Shown here piece by piece: positions 13,958 to 23,600 of a DNA stretch of 28,491 bases. The stretch covers positions 1 through 28,491 of the forward strand of contig CAIYOB010000060.1 of NCBI GenBank assembly GCA_903927685.1, given 5' to 3'. The notes beneath the pieces were generated by a model. The model had not been told where the DNA came from. It saw nothing but the letters and a program-made list of their open reading frames with translations, and did not search any database. A program made the translations under genes and the position numbers. Position 1 is the first letter of the stretch. Every line of letters starts with the position of its first letter. The stretch comes from an uncultured Planctomycetaceae bacterium (GTDB taxonomy: Bacteria > Planctomycetota > Planctomycetia > Pirellulales > Pirellulaceae).

Positions 13958-16804
13958 ATGAACGACACCATCTCCCGACAGTCGTCCTTGCCCGTCGGCT
14001 CTGCTCAACCTCGTCGCGTCATTGGCCCGCGTCTGCGGAGGCTGCTGTATGTCGTCTTGGCCATCACGGCGGTAACCGCGGCCAATTCGGTGTACCTGGC
14101 GAGCATTACCGCCTTGGAATGGATCAGCCGGCGCTGGGGGACCGCGGTCAGCTATCAAGACCACTTTTATCTCAGCATGTTCGCCTTGCATCTGGCCCTC
14201 GGGCTGTTGCTGATCGTGCCGTTCCTGGTGTTCGGCGTCGGGCACATGCTGGCCGGGCGCGGCCGCCGTAATCGCCGGGCCGTGCGGATCGGCTACGCGT
14301 TGCTGGCCGTCTGCTTGCTGGTGCTGGTCAGCGGCGTGCTGCTGGTGCGACTCGAGGGCCTGATCGACCTGAAGCACCCCACGGTCCGCGCCATTGCCTA
14401 CTGGCTGCACGTCAGCTGTCCGCTGGCGGCGGTCTGGCTGTACTGGCTGCATCGCCTGGTCGGGCCGCGGATCCGGTGGCGAGTCGGGGGAGTGTACGCG
14501 ATCCTGACGGCGGTCATTGTCGCCGGGATGGTGCTCTGGCAGACGCACGACCCGCGCCGCTGGTCGGCCCAGAGCCCGGCCGAGGGCGCCGCCTATTTTC
14601 AGCCTTCTCGGGTCAAGACCAGCGATGGCAACCTGATTCCGGCCCGCTCGTTGATGATGGACGACTACTGCCGCCAGTGCCATCCCGACGCCTACGAGGG
14701 CTGGTTTCACAGCGTGCACCATTTCGCTTCGTTCAACAACGCCCCCTACCGTGCGACCGTCCGCGAAGCGCGCCGCGTCGCGCTGGAGCGAGACGGCAGC
14801 GTCAAGGCCGTCCGGTTTTGCGCCGGCTGTCACGACGTGGTGCCATTTCTCAGCGGGGCCTTTGACCAAAAGGAATTCGACGACGTCCGCGACCCGACGG
14901 CACACGCGGGAATCACCTGCACGGTCTGCCATGCGGTGACCCGGGTTAACAGCACCGTCGGCAACGGCGACTATACGCTGGAACAACCGCTGCACTATCC
15001 GTTCGCCTACAGCGCGAACCCGGTGCTGCAGTACATCAACCATCAACTGGTGCGGGCCAAGCCGTCGTTCCACAAGCAGACGTTCCTCAAGCCGCTGCAC
15101 AAGACGGCCGAGTTCTGCGCGGCCTGCCACAAGGTGCATCTGCCCGGCGAACTGACGAAATACAAGGAGTTCCTGCGCGGCCAGAACCACTACGATTCGT
15201 ATCTGCTGAGCGGCGTGTCCGGCCACGGGGCGCGCAGTTTCTACTATCCGCCGCAGGCCGAAACCAACTGCAACGGCTGCCACATGCCGCTGCAAATCTC
15301 CAGCGATTTCGGGGCCCAGCCGTTCGACGGTTCGGGCCGCCTGCAGATCCACAACCATCTGTTTCCGTCGGCGAACACCGGGATCGCCTACCTGCGCGGC
15401 GCAGACCGGATCGTTGCGGCGCATCAGGAGTTCCTGCAAGGCGTCCTGCGTGTCGACCTGTTTGGAGTCCGAGTCGGGGGGGGAATCAACGACCCGCTGG
15501 CCGCGCCCCTGCGCCCGGCCGTGCCGGCGGTGCGTCCCGGCGACAAGCTGTTGCTGCAGGCGGTGATCCGCACGTTGAAGATGGGGCATCCGTTCACCGA
15601 GGGCACCGCCGACTCGAACGAAGTCTGGCTGGACGTGACGGTGACCAGCGGCGAGCGGATCCTGGGACGCAGCGGCGCGCTGGACGATCTGGGGCAAGTC
15701 GACCGCGGGGCGCATTTCGTGAACACATTCATGCTGGACCGGGAGGGCCAACGCGTCAACCGGCGGAACGCCCAGGACATCTTCGTTCCCCTGTATAACC
15801 ACCAGATCCCGCCGGGGGCGGCCCAAGTCGTGCACTATGCGCTGAACCTCCCGCCCGACCTGGCGGCGCCGGTGGCCGTGGAACTCAAACTCCAGTACCG
15901 CAAGTTTGACCAGGAATATATGCGATGGGTCGCCTCGCAGAGCCAGCCGGGCGACGAGCCGTTGCGCGGTGTCGAGCCCGGCCAGCCGGTTGTCAATCGG
16001 CTGCCGATCACGACGCTGGCGGTCGACCGCGTCGTGTTTCCCGTCGCGGGGGCAGCCGAGCCGGTCAGCAACCCGGAACGGGACATCCCGGCCTGGCAGC
16101 GGTGGAACGACTACGGGATCGGCCTGCTGCTCGAGGGACGCGGCAGCGGCGGCAAGGGCGAGTTGCGGCAGGCGGCCGAAGCGTTTGCCAAGGTCGAGGC
16201 CCTGAAGCAGTATCACGGTCCCCTGAACCTGGCGCGGGTGTACTTCACCGAAGGCCGGCTGGACGAGGCCGTGCAGGCGGCCAACCGGGCCGCCGCCTAT
16301 CCGGACGCGCCGAGCTGGACGATCAGCTGGCTGAGCGGCCTGATCAATAGGCAGCAAGGGCACTTGGACAAGGCGATCGCCAATTTCCGCAGCGTGCTCG
16401 AAGACCGCTCGCCCGAGTCGATCCAGCGGAAGTTCGACTTCAGCCTGGACTATGAAGTGGTCAACGAGTTGGGCCTGACGCTGTTCGAGCGCGGCAAACA
16501 GTATCGGGGTGAAGCCCGGCGAGCGGAACGTGAGCGGTTGTTCCGCGAGGCCATCGCCCAGTTCGCGCGGACGCTGGAAATCGACTCGGAGAACGTAACC
16601 GCGCATTACAACCTGGCTCTGCTGTACACCCAGTTGGGCGACCGGGGCAAGGCCGCCGAGCACCAGCAGCTGCATGCCCGCTACAAGCCGGATGACAACG
16701 CCCGGGACCGAGCCCAAGCGGCCGCTCGGCGCCGCTACCCGGCGGCCAACCACGCCGCGGAGCCGCTGGTGATCTATTCGCTGCAGAGCCCCGCCCAGCG
16801 GTGA
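13958..16804 (+). CDS. Membrane pentahaem c-type cytochrome with cytochrome b-like helices and TPRs
   Basis: I do not recognise a named gene. The 948-residue protein has three parts. Residues 27-194 hold five hydrophobic helices (about 27-49, 72-94, 112-131, 148-167, 178-194). Arg-rich ends at 19-28, 101-110 and 166-175 mark the cytoplasmic side, so the chain should emerge in the periplasm. Histidines H78 and H96 (helix 2) and H151 and H165 (helix 4) sit near opposite membrane faces. Residues 238-442 carry five CXXCH haem c sites: CRQCH 238, CAGCH 288, CTVCH 321, CAACH 387 and CNGCH 438. Next comes a beta-rich stretch with GHPFTEGTADSNEVWL (about 543), seen in other large multihaem cytochromes. 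TPR-like helices fill about 700-920. Periplasmic electron transfer is likely; substrate and partner are unknown. It lies beside the nuo operon and diverges from the DUF11 gene. Confidence 0.88.
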   Translation: MNDTISRQSSLPVGSAQPRRVIGPRLRRLLYVVLAITAVTAANSVYLASITALEWISRRWGTAVSYQDHFYLSMFALHLALGLLLIVPFLVFGVGHMLAGRGRRNRRAVRIGYALLAVCLLVLVSGVLLVRLEGLIDLKHPTVRAIAYWLHVSCPLAAVWLYWLHRLVGPRIRWRVGGVYAILTAVIVAGMVLWQTHDPRRWSAQSPAEGAAYFQPSRVKTSDGNLIPARSLMMDDYCRQCHPDAYEGWFHSVHHFASFNNAPYRATVREARRVALERDGSVKAVRFCAGCHDVVPFLSGAFDQKEFDDVRDPTAHAGITCTVCHAVTRVNSTVGNGDYTLEQPLHYPFAYSANPVLQYINHQLVRAKPSFHKQTFLKPLHKTAEFCAACHKVHLPGELTKYKEFLRGQNHYDSYLLSGVSGHGARSFYYPPQAETNCNGCHMPLQISSDFGAQPFDGSGRLQIHNHLFPSANTGIAYLRGADRIVAAHQEFLQGVLRVDLFGVRVGGGINDPLAAPLRPAVPAVRPGDKLLLQAVIRTLKMGHPFTEGTADSNEVWLDVTVTSGERILGRSGALDDLGQVDRGAHFVNTFMLDREGQRVNRRNAQDIFVPLYNHQIPPGAAQVVHYALNLPPDLAAPVAVELKLQYRKFDQEYMRWVASQSQPGDEPLRGVEPGQPVVNRLPITTLAVDRVVFPVAGAAEPVSNPERDIPAWQRWNDYGIGLLLEGRGSGGKGELRQAAEAFAKVEALKQYHGPLNLARVYFTEGRLDEAVQAANRAAAYPDAPSWTISWLSGLINRQQGHLDKAIANFRSVLEDRSPESIQRKFDFSLDYEVVNELGLTLFERGKQYRGEARRAERERLFREAIAQFARTLEIDSENVTAHYNLALLYTQLGDRGKAAEHQQLHARYKPDDNARDRAQAAARRRYPAANHAAEPLVIYSLQSPAQR

Positions 16805-16917
16805 CGCAGCGGCGGGCCGACGCGCGACCGTTCGCCCTGCCAGGTACTTTACGAGGGCTCTGATCCGGATAGAATACACCCCCAGTGCCGGGAAGTTATC
16901 GTGCGGAGCAAGTCACG

Positions 16918-18264
16918 TTGAAAGAACACGACCGATTTGAGAGCGTCGTTCGCGAGCGGGCCGTGCTCGTTCGCGTCATTACCAACGAGCGAATGTTCAT
17001 CGAGGAGCCCTTGGCCGAACTGCGCGGCTTGGCTACCACGGCCGGCACGGTGATTGTGGGTGAACTGTCGCAACGCCGGCCCGGTCCCGATTGTGCGACG
17101 TATCTGGGGCACGGCAAGGTCGCCGAACTGAAACAGCTGGTCGCCTCGGCCACGGCGGACGTCGTGATCTTTGACAACGACCTGAATCCCGCTCAGACCC
17201 GCAACCTGGAGAAGGAACTGCAGGTCAAGGTGATCGACCGGACGGAACTGATCCTGGATATCTTCGCCAGCAATGCCCGCACGCACGAAGCCCGCTTGGC
17301 CGTCGAATTGGCCCAGCTGGAGTACTCGCTGCCGCGGTTGAAGCGGCTGTGGACCCACTTGTCGCGAATCAAAGCCGGAGTCGGGATGCGCGGCCCCGGC
17401 GAAAAACAGCTGGAAGTGGACCGGCGGCTGGTCGAGAAGCGGATCACGGACCTGCGCGGCGAGTTACGCGGGATCGAAGCCCGCCGGGAACGCCAGGTGG
17501 CAGCCCGGCACGACCACATGACGGTCTCGCTGGTGGGCTATACGAACGCCGGCAAGAGCACGTTGATGAACGCGCTGACCCAAGCTGACGTGCTGGTGGC
17601 CGACAAGCTGTTTGCGACGCTCGATACGCGGACCCGCCGCTGGCAGTTGCCGAACTGGGGCCCCGTCCTGTTGAGCGATACGGTCGGTTTCATCCGGGAC
17701 CTGCCGCACCGGCTGATCGCCAGCTTCAAGGCGACCTTGGAAGAGTCGCGGCAAGCCGACTTGTTGCTGCACGTCGCGGACGCCAGCAACCCCGCGGTCG
17801 GCGACCAGATCAGCGCCGTGCATCAGGTCCTGCAGGAAATCGGCATCCAGGAAAAAGACACGCTGCTGGTGCTGAACAAGATCGACCAGTTGCCGTCGCC
17901 CGCGCACGGGGATGCGCTGCTCAGTCGCTATCCCGCCGCGATCATGATCAGCGCCCGGAAGCGGCTCGGTTTTGAGCGCTTGTCGTATCGAGTCAGCGAC
18001 GCGCTCAGCAGCACCTTTCGCGACGTCGACGTGGAAACTCGCTTGGACAACGGACGGCTGCTGGCGTACCTGGCGGCCCATGGCGAGATTCTGTCCCGAC
18101 GCTATGACGACCAGCGAGTGATCGTGCACTGCCGCATTCCGCAGAAGTACCTGGGACGGATCGCTGGTGCCGACACGGTCGTCCGCGCTCGTGACGCCAC
18201 GCCGCTGCCGCAGGTGGCCGAAGATCCCGACCCGGCAGCAGCGGTCATGGAAGATGTGGCGTAG
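16918..18264 (+). CDS. hflX: GTPase HflX
   Basis: HflX is a ribosome-associated GTPase that binds and splits stalled 70S ribosomes under stress in other bacteria. The protein has 448 residues from the chosen start. The glycine-rich N-terminal HflX domain includes PDCATYLGHGKVAEL and NDLNPAQTRNLEKEL, followed by the linker RGPGEKQLEVDRR. The G domain has G1 GYTNAGKS (about 207-214), G3 DTVGFIRDLPH (254) and G4 NKID (320). TTG 16918 is chosen because GGAG lies 9 bases upstream and TTG starts are used elsewhere here. A GTG at 16885 would add 11 residues but has no ribosome-binding site. The gene is 33 bases upstream of a short-chain dehydrogenase, probably co-transcribed. Confidence 0.95.
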   Translation: MKEHDRFESVVRERAVLVRVITNERMFIEEPLAELRGLATTAGTVIVGELSQRRPGPDCATYLGHGKVAELKQLVASATADVVIFDNDLNPAQTRNLEKELQVKVIDRTELILDIFASNARTHEARLAVELAQLEYSLPRLKRLWTHLSRIKAGVGMRGPGEKQLEVDRRLVEKRITDLRGELRGIEARRERQVAARHDHMTVSLVGYTNAGKSTLMNALTQADVLVADKLFATLDTRTRRWQLPNWGPVLLSDTVGFIRDLPHRLIASFKATLEESRQADLLLHVADASNPAVGDQISAVHQVLQEIGIQEKDTLLVLNKIDQLPSPAHGDALLSRYPAAIMISARKRLGFERLSYRVSDALSSTFRDVDVETRLDNGRLLAYLAAHGEILSRRYDDQRVIVHCRIPQKYLGRIAGADTVVRARDATPLPQVAEDPDPAAAVMEDVA

Positions 18265-18297
18265 GTCGGACCCGGTCGCACGACGGAGGAAGCAGGC

Positions 18298-19083
18298 ATG
18301 AGCAGGCGGAAGATTCCCGGACTGCGGACAATTCTGACGGGGGCCTCCAGCGGCATCGGCCGCTGTCTGGCGCTGGAGCTGGCCCGGCAAGGCGCCCGGT
18401 TGGTGCTGACGGCCCGCCGCCGGCCCGAGTTGGAGGACTTGCAGCGGCAGATCCGCGACCTGCAGCGCGAAGCACACATCGTCGTCGGGGACGTTGTCGA
18501 CCCCGCCGTTCGGCAGCAATTGCTGGACACCGCCCGCACCGCGTTAGGCGGCCTCGATTTGCTGATCAACAACGCGGGCGTGGGCGCGATCGGACCGTTT
18601 GCCGAAGCGTCGGAGGCCCGGCTGCGGCGGGTGATGGAAGTCAATTTCTTTGCGCCGGCCGAACTGATTCGCAGTGCCGTTCCCCTGCTGCAGGCCGGGC
18701 AGCGGCCCATGATTGTGAACGTCAGTTCCGTGTTGGGCCATCGCGGCATCCCGAAGAAGAGCGAGTACTGTGCCAGCAAGTTTGCGCTGCATGGCCTGAG
18801 CGATTCGATCCGTTGCGAACTGGCCGGCCTCGGAATTGACGTACTGTTGCTCAGCCCGAGCACGACCGCGACGGAGTTCTTTGACAACGTGCTGGAAAAG
18901 AACGCCGACTTGCCGTGGCTGGCCTTGGGCGCCATGTCGGCCGAAGCCGTCGCCCGGCGGACCGTCAAGGCCATTCGCCGGGGGCGGCACGAGATCATCC
19001 TCACTCCCGGCGGCAAGCTGCTGGTCTGGTTCGATCGGCTGTGTCCGCCGCTGGTCAACCGGCTGGTGGCGAGATTCGGCTGA
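18298..19083 (+). CDS. Short-chain dehydrogenase/reductase
   Basis: This is a classical SDR oxidoreductase of 261 residues with a single Rossmann domain. It shows the cofactor motif TGASSGIG (14-21), NNAG (91-94), the catalytic serine in NVSS (141-144) and YCASK (Y157, K161). The arginines after strand 2 (TARRRPEL, 38-45) favour NADP(H) over NAD(H); this is inference. The C-terminal segment with KAIRRGRHEIILTPGGKLLVWF resembles SDRs annotated for lipid or 3-ketoacyl substrates, but the substrate cannot be read from the sequence. ATG 18298 has a strong GGAGGA 7 bases upstream. It follows hflX closely on the same strand and converges on the next gene with a 32-base gap. Confidence 0.92.
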   Translation: MSRRKIPGLRTILTGASSGIGRCLALELARQGARLVLTARRRPELEDLQRQIRDLQREAHIVVGDVVDPAVRQQLLDTARTALGGLDLLINNAGVGAIGPFAEASEARLRRVMEVNFFAPAELIRSAVPLLQAGQRPMIVNVSSVLGHRGIPKKSEYCASKFALHGLSDSIRCELAGLGIDVLLLSPSTTATEFFDNVLEKNADLPWLALGAMSAEAVARRTVKAIRRGRHEIILTPGGKLLVWFDRLCPPLVNRLVARFG

Positions 19084-19115
19084 GCGAACTCGCCGCGGTC
19101 CACCTGGCCCCGATC

Positions 19116-20366
19116 TTACGCCGGCCGGATCGTCCGCGTGGCGTGGTCATAGGTGGTGCGGCGTCCGGAATGGTAGGACTCGACCGCCATCAGGCAGGCC
19201 ACGGAGTGCTGGTAGCCGGCTTCCACGGGCGCGCGTGTGGCCGTGCCGGTCCGCAGGCATTGCAGCCAATCGAGGAAATGATCCGGCGTTTCGATGGCTT
19301 CGACTTCCTGGACGCCGCGGAGGCTGCCGTCGCGTTTCGGGCCGCCTTCGGCACTGTACGTCGGGGCGCTCCAGTTGTCCATGATCAGCTGGCCCTTCTC
19401 GCAGAAGTAGCGGTGCCGGCTGCCGCCGCTGTTGCCGAAGTTGCTGGAATAGGCCACCATCAGGCCCTCAGGATACACCCACAGCGCCTCGACGTGGTCG
19501 GGGCAGGTAAAGTTGTGCTCGTCCTGCCACGTGAACACGCCGCCGTTGCAGACGCAACTGGTCGGGAACTGCAGGCCGGCAATATAGTTGTACAAGTCGA
19601 TGAAGTGGCAGCCGAGGTTGGCGACGGGACCGTCGGTGTAGTCGAGGTAGCCGTACCAGCCGGAATAGACGCCCGCGTCGAACGGCCGCTGGGGCGCGTC
19701 CAGCAGGAACTCGTTCCAGTCCACGTCTTCCTTCTTGACTTCCTTCAGGAAGCCGTACCAGTAGGGACGGTCGCCGTTGCGGCACTGCTCGATCCGCGAC
19801 GCCTTGCCCAGCAGGCCGGACTCCCACAGTTTGCGGCAACCGGTGCTGGTCGGCAGGCTGCGAATCTGCGTGCCGACCTGGACGACGATCCCCGCAGCCT
19901 TGACGGCGTCAAACGCCTTGGTCAATTCGGCCACATTGCGGGCCATCGGCTTTTCGACGTAGGCGTGCTTCTTCTCTTTCGCGGCGGCTTCCAGTTGCGT
20001 CGCGTGATGATGATCGGGCGAAGCGATCAGCACGGCATCGACGTCCGGCATGGCCATGATGTCGCGATAGCTGACGCACTGCTTGACGTCGCGGCCGTAC
20101 CACTCCTTGCAATGCGCTGCGGCTTCCTCACGGGCCACCCGCCAGGGGTCCGCCACCGCGACATACTCGACGTTCTGGGCCGCGTCGTGCTGGTGGACGC
20201 CCTTCATGTGCGCGTGCAACCCGCGCCCGCCGCAGCCGATCTGGGCCAGGCGGATCCGCTCGTTAGCATTCAGGATCCGCCCATAGCTGCGGGCGGACAG
20301 GGACATGGCCGTGGCGCCGATGGCGGTGGCCTGCAAGAAACCTCGGCGGCTCAGATTCTGGTTCAT
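19116..20366 (-). CDS. Tat-exported Gfo/Idh/MocA family oxidoreductase
   Basis: This is a 416-residue NAD(P)-dependent sugar or inositol dehydrogenase-like protein. The N-terminus NLSRRGFLQATAIGATAMSL is a twin-arginine signal (S-R-R-G-F-L at 6-11), so the enzyme should be exported folded with cofactor bound. The Rossmann motif GCGGRG is at 44-49, and the family's EKP motif (YVEKPMARN) is at 138-140. The C-terminal part has GVYSGWYGYLDYTDGPVANLG and HFIDLYNY, as in the expanded planctomycete paralogues of this family. The substrate is unknown; involvement in carbohydrate breakdown is inferred from family membership. ATG 20366 has GGAG about 9 bases upstream. It is a single gene converging on the SDR gene. 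Confidence 0.93.
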   Translation of the reverse strand: MNQNLSRRGFLQATAIGATAMSLSARSYGRILNANERIRLAQIGCGGRGLHAHMKGVHQHDAAQNVEYVAVADPWRVAREEAAAHCKEWYGRDVKQCVSYRDIMAMPDVDAVLIASPDHHHATQLEAAAKEKKHAYVEKPMARNVAELTKAFDAVKAAGIVVQVGTQIRSLPTSTGCRKLWESGLLGKASRIEQCRNGDRPYWYGFLKEVKKEDVDWNEFLLDAPQRPFDAGVYSGWYGYLDYTDGPVANLGCHFIDLYNYIAGLQFPTSCVCNGGVFTWQDEHNFTCPDHVEALWVYPEGLMVAYSSNFGNSGGSRHRYFCEKGQLIMDNWSAPTYSAEGGPKRDGSLRGVQEVEAIETPDHFLDWLQCLRTGTATRAPVEAGYQHSVACLMAVESYHSGRRTTYDHATRTIRPA

Positions 20367-20541
20367 GGACGGCGCTCCTGGTGTGTCTTTTGTGGGCTGG
20401 CGATGCAGGGGTCCAGCACGCGGGCCGCGACGGCCGGGATCCCTGCAGCGGCCGTCGGACGCAACTGAGTCTTGCCGTCGGCGTGGGCGGTGTCAAGCGG
20501 TCGTGGCGCGGGGACACGCCGGGCGGACGCTCGGGGCAACG

Positions 20542-20573
20542 AAAAAACCCGGTTTCGCGGACGAAACCGGGTT
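20542..20573 (-). terminator. Intrinsic terminator of the secretin gene
   Basis: There is a perfect 12-bp inverted repeat (AACCCGGTTTCG at 20546-20557 against its complement at 20562-20573) with a 4-base loop. Read on the minus strand, a run of six T (complement of 20542-20547) overlaps the base of the stem and ends the hairpin. It lies about 30 bases after the secretin stop at 20602, exactly where a rho-independent terminator should be. On the plus strand no T-run of that length follows the hairpin. Confidence 0.92.
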
Positions 20574-20601
20574 CGCAAGTGGCTGGAGGGAGCCGCTTCG
20601 T

Positions 20602-23600
20602 TTACTGCTGGTCGCTGCGATATCCCGTCTGCAGGAATTCTTCCTCTTCCTGAATGATGATCCGCGGCGTCACCATCATCATCAAGCTTTGGGCTTCGCG
20701 GCCGATCGAGACGTTCTTGAACAAGCGGCTGATGTAGGGGAGCTTGTTCAGCATCGGCACGCCCCGCTCGTTGCGGCCTTCACTCAACCGCTTGATGCCG
20801 CCCAGCAGCACCGTCCCGCCGTCCGGCACGCTGACGGTGGTGGACACGGTCGTAAAGTTGAACGTCGGCAACTGGACCGTCGTGCCTTCGATGAAGTCCT
20901 GCTGGTTGTTCTGGACGGTCGAGTTTTCGTTGGTCGGATCGACCACGTTGGTCCCCGAATCGGACGAGCGGCGGCCGGTGAATGTGAACGTGCTCACGTC
21001 GCCGATCGAACTGAAGAACGGGATCAGCGTCAGCCGCACGAACCGCCGGTCCGGCGAGACGACCGCTTGGACACTGAGCGACGTGCCTTCGTTCAACACG
21101 ACCACCACCGGCTGGTGAGCGGCGGCAAAGTCTCCGACGACCGGCACGACGCTGGTCACAAAGGGCCGTTGCGAGGTGTCCGACACGAAGCCCGTCTGGC
21201 CGTTGAACAGCGTGACTTTGGGCGCCTGCAGCACGTTCGTGCGGTCGTCGCCTTGAGCCGCCTGCAACAGGAAGAAGACCTCGATATCGCTCAGGATCGC
21301 GAATCCGAAGTTGGCCGCCGTGGCGGCGTCAAAACCGCCGAACTGGGGCACTGCGGAGCCGAACGAACCCTGCGTGAACTGGTAATCATAGTCGATCGTC
21401 GGCAGCCCGGTCGGGTCGAGCCCGAAGGCCATGCTGGGACCGGTGTCGTCCGGTACGACCGGGTTCTGGCCGTTGATCTGCGACGTGTTGTCGTCCACCT
21501 CGAAATCAAAATCGATCCCGATGCGTTCGTAGAACGAGTCGTTCAGCGTGATGAAGCGGACTTCGATCGTCACCTGCAGGTCCTGCAGGCGGCGGAGCTG
21601 GTCCAACAGATCGGCGATCTCCTCGTGGACCTCCTGCGTCTGGCTGACGACCAGGCTGAGGTTGGTCGGGAAGCCGTCGATGGCGCCGGGACCGCCCACG
21701 GTGTCCCACGTCTGCGGGGCGATCGTGCTGGTGATCAATTCGATCAAGGTATCGAAATCGGCCATCGTGGCCCCTCCCATGCTCCCCGGGGCGTACCCCA
21801 AGGGCTGTGGCGAGCGGGGCGCGATCCCGGGCAGCATCCCGGACGTGCTCATCTGCGCCAGCACCGACGCGTTGCCCAACGACTGGTCGCCGCCTTCGCT
21901 GGCCGCCAGTGTCAGGGGCACCGTCTGCGGCAGGCCCGTCGAGCGGACCTGGCCGGTCGCGCTGATGGCCTCCTTCAACGCCCCAGGCAGACCGACGTTG
22001 TAGCTGGGCACAAAATTGGGAATCGGAATCACCAAGTCCGCGACATTGTAGACGCGGGGATAGACGTCGGAGTTGCGCGTCTGTTCGCTGGTCACGCGCA
22101 GGACCTCGTTCTGGATCACGTAGCTCAGGTGCAACGGCTCCAGGATCAAGTTCAAGGCGCTCTTGAGCGAAATCGGCTGCGTCAGGTTGATGCTGACCGG
22201 GGCGTCCGTCGTGATGCCTTCCGCGTGCAGCCCCTGCGAATCGAGGAACACGTTCACGCCGGCCATCCGGCCTAACGTCTCGACCACTTCGGACAGCGGA
22301 CGATTCTCGAACTTGACATCCACCTCGGTCTTGAGGGCCTTCTGGATTTCCATCTCGGTCGGCGTCAAGCGGGACTGCTCCTGGCGGAGCCGGTCGCCGC
22401 GGGTGGTGGACAGGCGGGCCCAATCCGTGACGTCGCCGTACACCAGCGGATGGCGATCGTCGAACGCGACGCCCGACTGCTCGACGCTGGTCATCGCGTC
22501 GTAGAACCCGGCTTCCTTGTCGTCCCGGATCTGGTTCTGCTCCTGGACTCGCCAGGCAAACTTGGCCGTCAGCATCATATTCCGCACCACCGGCGCTTCG
22601 GGATCCAATTCGTTCGCCTGCTTGGCGATGACTTCGGCCTCCGCGTAACGCTGGTCTTCGATCAGAGTGTTGAACTGCTCGACCAACTCGGCCAGCTGAT
22701 TCTGCTTGTCGATCTTGCCTTGCTTGCCGCGCTCGATCTCCTCGGACGCGGTTTGATTGCGTTCGCGAAGCTCGATATCCGCCAGGTTCGTCTGGATATA
22801 CCCCTCCGTCTCGCGGATGCTGCGATCCACCAGGGTCAGCAATTGACGACGCAGGGTGGGATCCACCGTCTCCTGCTCGACCTGTTGCCGGAGTTGCTGC
22901 AGGCGGGTCAGGGCGCCGCGCGGGTCGGTGTCCCGCATGCGCTCGGCGGCACTCTGTTCGCGGGTAATGTCTCGGAACAGTTTGTCCCGCACCAGCCGCT
23001 GTTCGGCGTCGACCGCTTCCAGGGCCGAGCCCGGTGGGCCGGCCGCATCGGCGGACATGGCGACGCGCAGCAGCGTCAGCTTGTCGCGGAGGGCCTGGCG
23101 AGTGGCCGGGTCGAACTCGGCTTCGTACTTCCAGGCTTCGGAGAACAACTGCAGGGCAGCGGCACGGTCCTGCCGTTCCAGCGCCACCAAGCCCTGGCGA
23201 TACAACTCGCGGCCTTGGCCACCGGCCAGCGGTCCGACGGCTCCCGGCGGAGCCTGGCCGGACGGCGCCAGGGCCTGGGCGGGCTGCATCTGCGAACGAT
23301 CCAGGGCCGGATCGTAGACACTCTGTTGAACGGGATACGGCTGGCGGGCGTTGGCGCCCGAGTCGAATGCCTGGACGACTGGGGAGCCCGGGGCGCCGGT
23401 CGCATTCTGACGGCTCAGCACACTTTGAATCTCCATGATCAGGTGGTCCGGCCGCGGTTCGCCTGCCGCGAACGCGTTGTCGGGAACACCCAGAGCTCGA
23501 GCCTGCTGGGCGAGCTGCATCGCCCCCGGGGCGTCGCCGCGGTCCAGGGCCGAACGAGCCATCGCCACCAACCGCAGAGCCTCGGCGTGCGCTGCCATGT

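Noticed and set aside
13822..13971. Upstream extension of the DUF11 protein to 13971
   Set aside because: It would run into the start of the divergent cytochrome gene and puts about 50 residues before the signal sequence. ATG 13821 has a better ribosome-binding site.
13889..16879. A 996-codon open frame on the minus strand opposite the cytochrome gene
   Set aside because: It has no family signature, is rich in Arg/Gln/His/Asp as expected from the antisense of GC-rich codons, and lies wholly opposite a gene with five CXXCH motifs. It is a shadow frame.
20305..22275. A 656-codon plus-strand frame opposite the secretin
   Set aside because: It runs through the terminator and the most conserved secretin motifs on the other strand. 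It has no signal or domain.
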